Below are positions 60,464 to 64,000 of a stretch of 64,000 nt of DNA, one piece after another; position 1 is the first letter of the stretch; each line of letters begins with the position of its first letter. Location: positions 1 through 64,000 of IMG/VR virus record IMGVR_UViG_3300042908_001014; one strand, given 5' to 3'. This DNA is from a virus. Made by a program: the position numbers and the translations under genes. The notes under the pieces were generated by a model. It was not told the DNA's origin. It saw nothing but the letters and a program-made list of their open reading frames with translations, and did no database searches.

Positions 60464-62437
60464 ATGTTTGTACCACCATATAATTATTTAGTTGTTAGTT
60501 GTTGTGACGGAGCTCAATATATCATCAACATGCCAAGTGGAGGACAGGTTGGTGAGATGTGGTATATTAATACTGTTGAAGGACCAAGTTTTTGTTTTGT
60601 AATTGAAAATTTAATAGGTCCATCATCTTCAGGTTATGATTATGGTGCGGATACTGCGGAAATAGTTTTAAATGGACTTAATAATTGTTCCGAAGCTCCT
60701 GGATTTTGTTGTGCAACATCCCCAACCCCAACACCTACGGTTACAAGAACTCCTACTTTAACCCCTACCAAAACAAAAACTCCAACACCAACAAAAACAA
60801 AAACTCCAACACCAACAAGAACGGCTACCCCAACTAAAAGTATGGGATTTACACCGACCCCAACTGTTACAAGAACTCCAACTGTCACACCTACAATGTC
60901 GGTCACTCCGACAATAACACCAACTGTTTCAGTATCTAGAACTCCATATCCTGAAATAACCGCAAGTTTACGTATTACAGGTAGAAATGAATGTGATATT
61001 ATTACCATTTATCCAATGGAGGTACAATGTCAGACAGTTCAAGAACCAAGTACCTCAACATCAAGTGACGGTATATTATCTTTATTTATAACAGGAGGTA
61101 CACCACCATATACAATACAGTGGTCTAATGGTCAAACTTCACAAACTTTAAATAATGTTAGTTATGGATTTTATACTGCGGTGGTTACAGATTATTACGG
61201 AGATTTCTCATCCACAACTACTTGTGGATTTTATGCTCCGACACCTACACCGACCACTACTCCTACCACTACGCCAACTATGACTCCATCAAGAAGTGTG
61301 GGAAGTAATCCTGTAATTCCAAATCTATGTATGTCATTTACATACTGTGAACAGTCATATTTGATTACATTTATTAATAATGGAACATACAATTCTCATT
61401 ACTCTTGGATTTCTGAAGATGGACAATATTTCATATTACATAATGGTAGTTATTGGGAATTCATTGGATTAGTAATGTGTGGTAGCCAAACTCCTCAATT
61501 AAGGACAACAACAACGTCATCGATACCTAATAATGGTTGGACATTCTTAGGTGCTGGAAATACAGTAAATGGACCAGTTATAGTAACTGAGGGTACTTGT
61601 TCGTCTCAACCATTGGCATTGACATATACGGCTAACGGTGCGTGTACTAACAATGGAAGTATTTTATCAACTGCGAACGGAGGTTCTTCACCGTATACAT
61701 ATTCAATTGATAACATTACTTATCAAAATTCTCCATTATTTAATAATTTGGTATCAGGAAATTACACGTTGTATGTTATGGATAATAACAGTAATACATC
61801 TAATGTTGGTGTAACAGTACCACAAATTGCAAATCAAAATTATGTTATAAGTGTTAATTTTGTTGGTAACCCAACAGGGAACTACACAACTACAAATTGG
61901 ACATCTAATCCATCTTCGATATATACTACAACTATTACAAATGGTAGATTAGCACAAATTACAATCACTCCATCATTACCTAGCGGTGTTATTGTTGAAT
62001 TTGATTTAAGTTTTACAAGTCAAATAACCCAATCACCTCAATATAATTCTTCAGACTATTATAATTGGGGAACAAGTAATTCAGTTGAAAAAAATTCAAT
62101 ATTACAGACACCTGTGGTACAACCTCAGAGTATTACTAATTTCCCATTAGCGGGATGTAAAGGAGCCCTATCAGGTAAAACAATTGTATTAGATGTTGAT
62201 ATGTATAATGGTCTACAAATGATTAGTACCGATACATACGATTTATCATTCAATCATTCAATACTAATAGGTAATAAACCAAATGGTGTATTTCCTTGTA
62301 ATAAAAAGTATGAATACTTATTGAAATACCAATTAAGAAACATAAAACTTTATAACGCACCTTGTTCAACAGTATCGATAGGTAATGACATAGTTCAAGT
62401 TTCAGTTAATTTAGGTCAACAATTTTTTGGAGGGTAA
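60464..62437 (+). CDS. Multi-domain Pro/Thr-linker adhesin with SprB-like repeats
   Basis: A 657-aa protein. Residues 1-85 form a Cys-containing base (YLVVSCCDGAQYIINMP, then a CC pair near 82) unlike the other two linker proteins. A long Pro/Thr tract covers 87-161. An SprB-like module follows (LSLFITGGTPPYTIQWSNGQ, then VSYGFYTAVVTDYYGDF), then a second shorter Pro/Thr tract near 260-285. A Trp/Tyr-rich domain and another SprB-like repeat (ANGGSSPYTYSIDNITYQNS) come next. The last 180 residues form a beta tip (NKKYEYLLKYQLRNIKLYNA). The alternation of linkers and beta modules indicates a flexible host-contact fibre. Confidence 0.65.
   Translation: MFVPPYNYLVVSCCDGAQYIINMPSGGQVGEMWYINTVEGPSFCFVIENLIGPSSSGYDYGADTAEIVLNGLNNCSEAPGFCCATSPTPTPTVTRTPTLTPTKTKTPTPTKTKTPTPTRTATPTKSMGFTPTPTVTRTPTVTPTMSVTPTITPTVSVSRTPYPEITASLRITGRNECDIITIYPMEVQCQTVQEPSTSTSSDGILSLFITGGTPPYTIQWSNGQTSQTLNNVSYGFYTAVVTDYYGDFSSTTTCGFYAPTPTPTTTPTTTPTMTPSRSVGSNPVIPNLCMSFTYCEQSYLITFINNGTYNSHYSWISEDGQYFILHNGSYWEFIGLVMCGSQTPQLRTTTTSSIPNNGWTFLGAGNTVNGPVIVTEGTCSSQPLALTYTANGACTNNGSILSTANGGSSPYTYSIDNITYQNSPLFNNLVSGNYTLYVMDNNSNTSNVGVTVPQIANQNYVISVNFVGNPTGNYTTTNWTSNPSSIYTTTITNGRLAQITITPSLPSGVIVEFDLSFTSQITQSPQYNSSDYYNWGTSNSVEKNSILQTPVVQPQSITNFPLAGCKGALSGKTIVLDVDMYNGLQMISTDTYDLSFNHSILIGNKPNGVFPCNKKYEYLLKYQLRNIKLYNAPCSTVSIGNDIVQVSVNLGQQFFGG
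60722..60946 (+). repeat. Pro/Thr-linker tract in the 657-aa adhesin
   Basis: 75 codons of units like TPTPTKTK and TPTVTRTP, including a near-perfect direct repeat of about 24 nt (ACTCCAACACCAACAAAAAC type) around 60779-60815. A shorter related tract lies near 61240-61300. Confidence 0.75.
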
Positions 62438-62466
62438 TAAAATTTAGATTTTGATAATTATTATAT

Positions 62467-64000
62467 ATGGGTTATATTTTACAAAATACATCAGGTTTAA
62501 TTTCAACTAGAATTACAGATGTTGGGAGAAGAAAGATATCGCAAGGTAGTTTAAATATACAGTATTTCCAAGTAGGGGATAGTGAGGTATCTTATACCGG
62601 TGTTACAAATTCAGTGTCAACCACTTCAAAAATTTTGATGCCACCATATAATGCTCAAAATAATACAGGGTTCCCTCAATCTACTAAAAATTATATTAAA
62701 TACCCATATTACATGCAAGGTACCTCAGGTAACACATATGGTATACCTTACATGGAATCTGAATATGTATCAATATATAATACTGCGGAACCTAGAGGGT
62801 TTTTTTCTGGAGACTCAACATGTTGGTATGTACAACCTTGTTCAGCGTATACTATTAATAGCGAGTTTGATACTGATACAACACTACTTGACGGTGGTAT
62901 ATTAGTAGAAGCTTCCTCAAATCCATTGGCGTGTGATACTACTGCAAATGGAACTATTGAGATTGGTGATTTAATAACAATTTTTTATAATCAAACGGAC
63001 CTTTGTTCATGTTATCAATCTTGTTACCCTACTCTAACATATCGAGTTACTTATTATGATTCAGGTAGCAATTTAATTGGTTTAGATAGACCTTGTGTTA
63101 ATTTTACAAATATTACAACTACTGCAAATTCTAGATTAATGGTATACCCTTCAGGTATGACTGAGTTATATGATACAATAACTCCGGCTGGACATTGGAA
63201 TGATGATGTTGTTAATTATGAATCACTATGTTATACTGACCAAATTTCTTCACTTATATGGAATATGAATATAATATGGTCTGAAAGTATTGCGGGATTA
63301 AATAATGCAATATACCAAGATTATAATTATTATAATTCAAAAGACTATATTGGGACTAAAGAATATTTAGGTTACATGTCTTCTTTAGGACAATCAGCAA
63401 CTACTGATGTTTATTATTATAATTCGTATAATGAAAAAATAATAGTGACACCTGAAGAACAAAAATCTATCGCGGTAATACATTTCACTAATCAATCTAT
63501 TAATAATTTTTACGGTGAAAAATTTGCGGTTGAGGAATACGACGTGAATAATCCAGGTGAAACGGGACAAGCTAGAAATTTTAAATTACATATACCTACA
63601 GTAATGTGGCATAAGGGTACTAATTGTTGTTCAGGTGAAACGTTTTATATTGACCCACCTGTAAATGGTGGAGGATTTATGGAACAAGGATTACTATTAT
63701 CGTCAAAAAATTCAGATATGAATAACCCTGGTATTAGATATTATACTTTATGGGATAATCATTCAACATCTACAGGTTTACCTAGCAGAATTGGTAAAGT
63801 ATTCCCTGATGACCAATTGGTTGTAATTGATGACCCTGAAATAATTGCGATACTATCATATAAATCGAATAGGAATTGGACGTTACCTGCTCCAAAATTA
63901 ACATTAACTGCTCCTAATATATGTAATGGGGATATAAATAGTGACGGAGTATTAAGTGCGGAGACAGAAACATTATGGGTGTCATATGGATTCTATAATA
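62467..64000 (+). CDS. Virion protein, truncated at the window edge
   Basis: Open from the ATG at 62467 to the last base with no stop: 511 codons seen. The opening GYILQNTSGLISTRITDVGR, then KISQGSLNIQYFQVGDSEVS, is an N-terminal module I associate with large phage structural proteins (a GR--I--G-----F--GD-E--Y pattern). The rest is Asn/Tyr/Thr-rich with scattered Cys (CSCYQSCYP), a LHIPTVMWHKG segment, and near the edge a DINSDGVLSAE stretch like a dockerin or calcium loop. Its role is probably a tail or fibre-base component. The C-terminus lies outside the window. Confidence 0.65.
   Translation, partial: MGYILQNTSGLISTRITDVGRRKISQGSLNIQYFQVGDSEVSYTGVTNSVSTTSKILMPPYNAQNNTGFPQSTKNYIKYPYYMQGTSGNTYGIPYMESEYVSIYNTAEPRGFFSGDSTCWYVQPCSAYTINSEFDTDTTLLDGGILVEASSNPLACDTTANGTIEIGDLITIFYNQTDLCSCYQSCYPTLTYRVTYYDSGSNLIGLDRPCVNFTNITTTANSRLMVYPSGMTELYDTITPAGHWNDDVVNYESLCYTDQISSLIWNMNIIWSESIAGLNNAIYQDYNYYNSKDYIGTKEYLGYMSSLGQSATTDVYYYNSYNEKIIVTPEEQKSIAVIHFTNQSINNFYGEKFAVEEYDVNNPGETGQARNFKLHIPTVMWHKGTNCCSGETFYIDPPVNGGGFMEQGLLLSSKNSDMNNPGIRYYTLWDNHSTSTGLPSRIGKVFPDDQLVVIDDPEIIAILSYKSNRNWTLPAPKLTLTAPNICNGDINSDGVLSAETETLWVSYGFYN

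Noticed and set aside
60640-61008. Minus-strand Val/Gly repeat frame
   Set aside because: Complement of the Pro/Thr linker codons, not a gene.

Overview
The window is a 64 kb piece of an AT-rich genome of a contractile-tailed (T4-like, myovirus-type) bacteriophage. All confident genes except one tiny one lie on the + strand, are tightly packed and often overlap. Tail sheath, tail tube, tape-measure-like, baseplate (gp25, gp6, gp53-like) and tail-fibre proteins sit beside a T4-like replication set (gp32-like SSB, UvsX/RecA, 5'-3' exonuclease, DnaB/gp41-like helicase, class I ribonucleotide reductase). Several structural proteins are much larger than their T4 counterparts, suggesting a large phage. 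A Bacteroidota host is likely but not proven. The evidence is SprB-type adhesin repeats in a virion protein, almost no Shine-Dalgarno sequences, and one promoter matching the Bacteroidota TTTG/TAnnTTTG pattern with correct spacing.

Layout. (1) 1-9.1 kb, tail tube and sheath block: gp15-like completion protein, a small antisense ribbon-helix-helix-like gene, sheath, a HAD-fold enzyme, tube, a tail assembly chaperone with a probable +1 programmed frameshift, and the tape measure. (2) 9.1-21 kb, baseplate hub block: a 1630-aa protein with an OmpA-like domain, a LysM/gp53-like protein and a 2220-aa hub protein. (3) 21-31.2 kb, DNA metabolism island: two small proteins, SSB, UvsX, exonuclease, unknown, helicase, NrdB, NrdA, a flavodoxin-fold reductase and a small unknown. 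(4) 31.3-48.9 kb, baseplate wedge block: gp25, gp6, a 1794-aa protein with a long hydrophobic segment, five further structural proteins (one tail-protein-I-like) and an SprB-repeat protein. (5) 48.9-64 kb, adhesin block: Pro/Thr-linker proteins, a 1974-aa repeat fibre with an S74 self-cleaving chaperone, a glycosyltransferase-SET-sulfotransferase cassette, a leucine-rich-repeat adhesin, another Pro/Thr-linker adhesin, and a virion protein running off the end.

How it works together. Blocks 1, 2 and 4 build the tail and baseplate, block 3 copies DNA and supplies dNTPs, and block 5 supplies receptor-binding parts plus enzymes that could modify surface glycans or virion proteins. The element TATTTATA/T recurs 4-34 nt upstream of many unit-opening genes, often just after a terminator. 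It is the best candidate for an uncharacterised phage expression signal. No tRNA, CRISPR array, insertion sequence or integrase was found. No stretch above about 270 bases lacks a gene.
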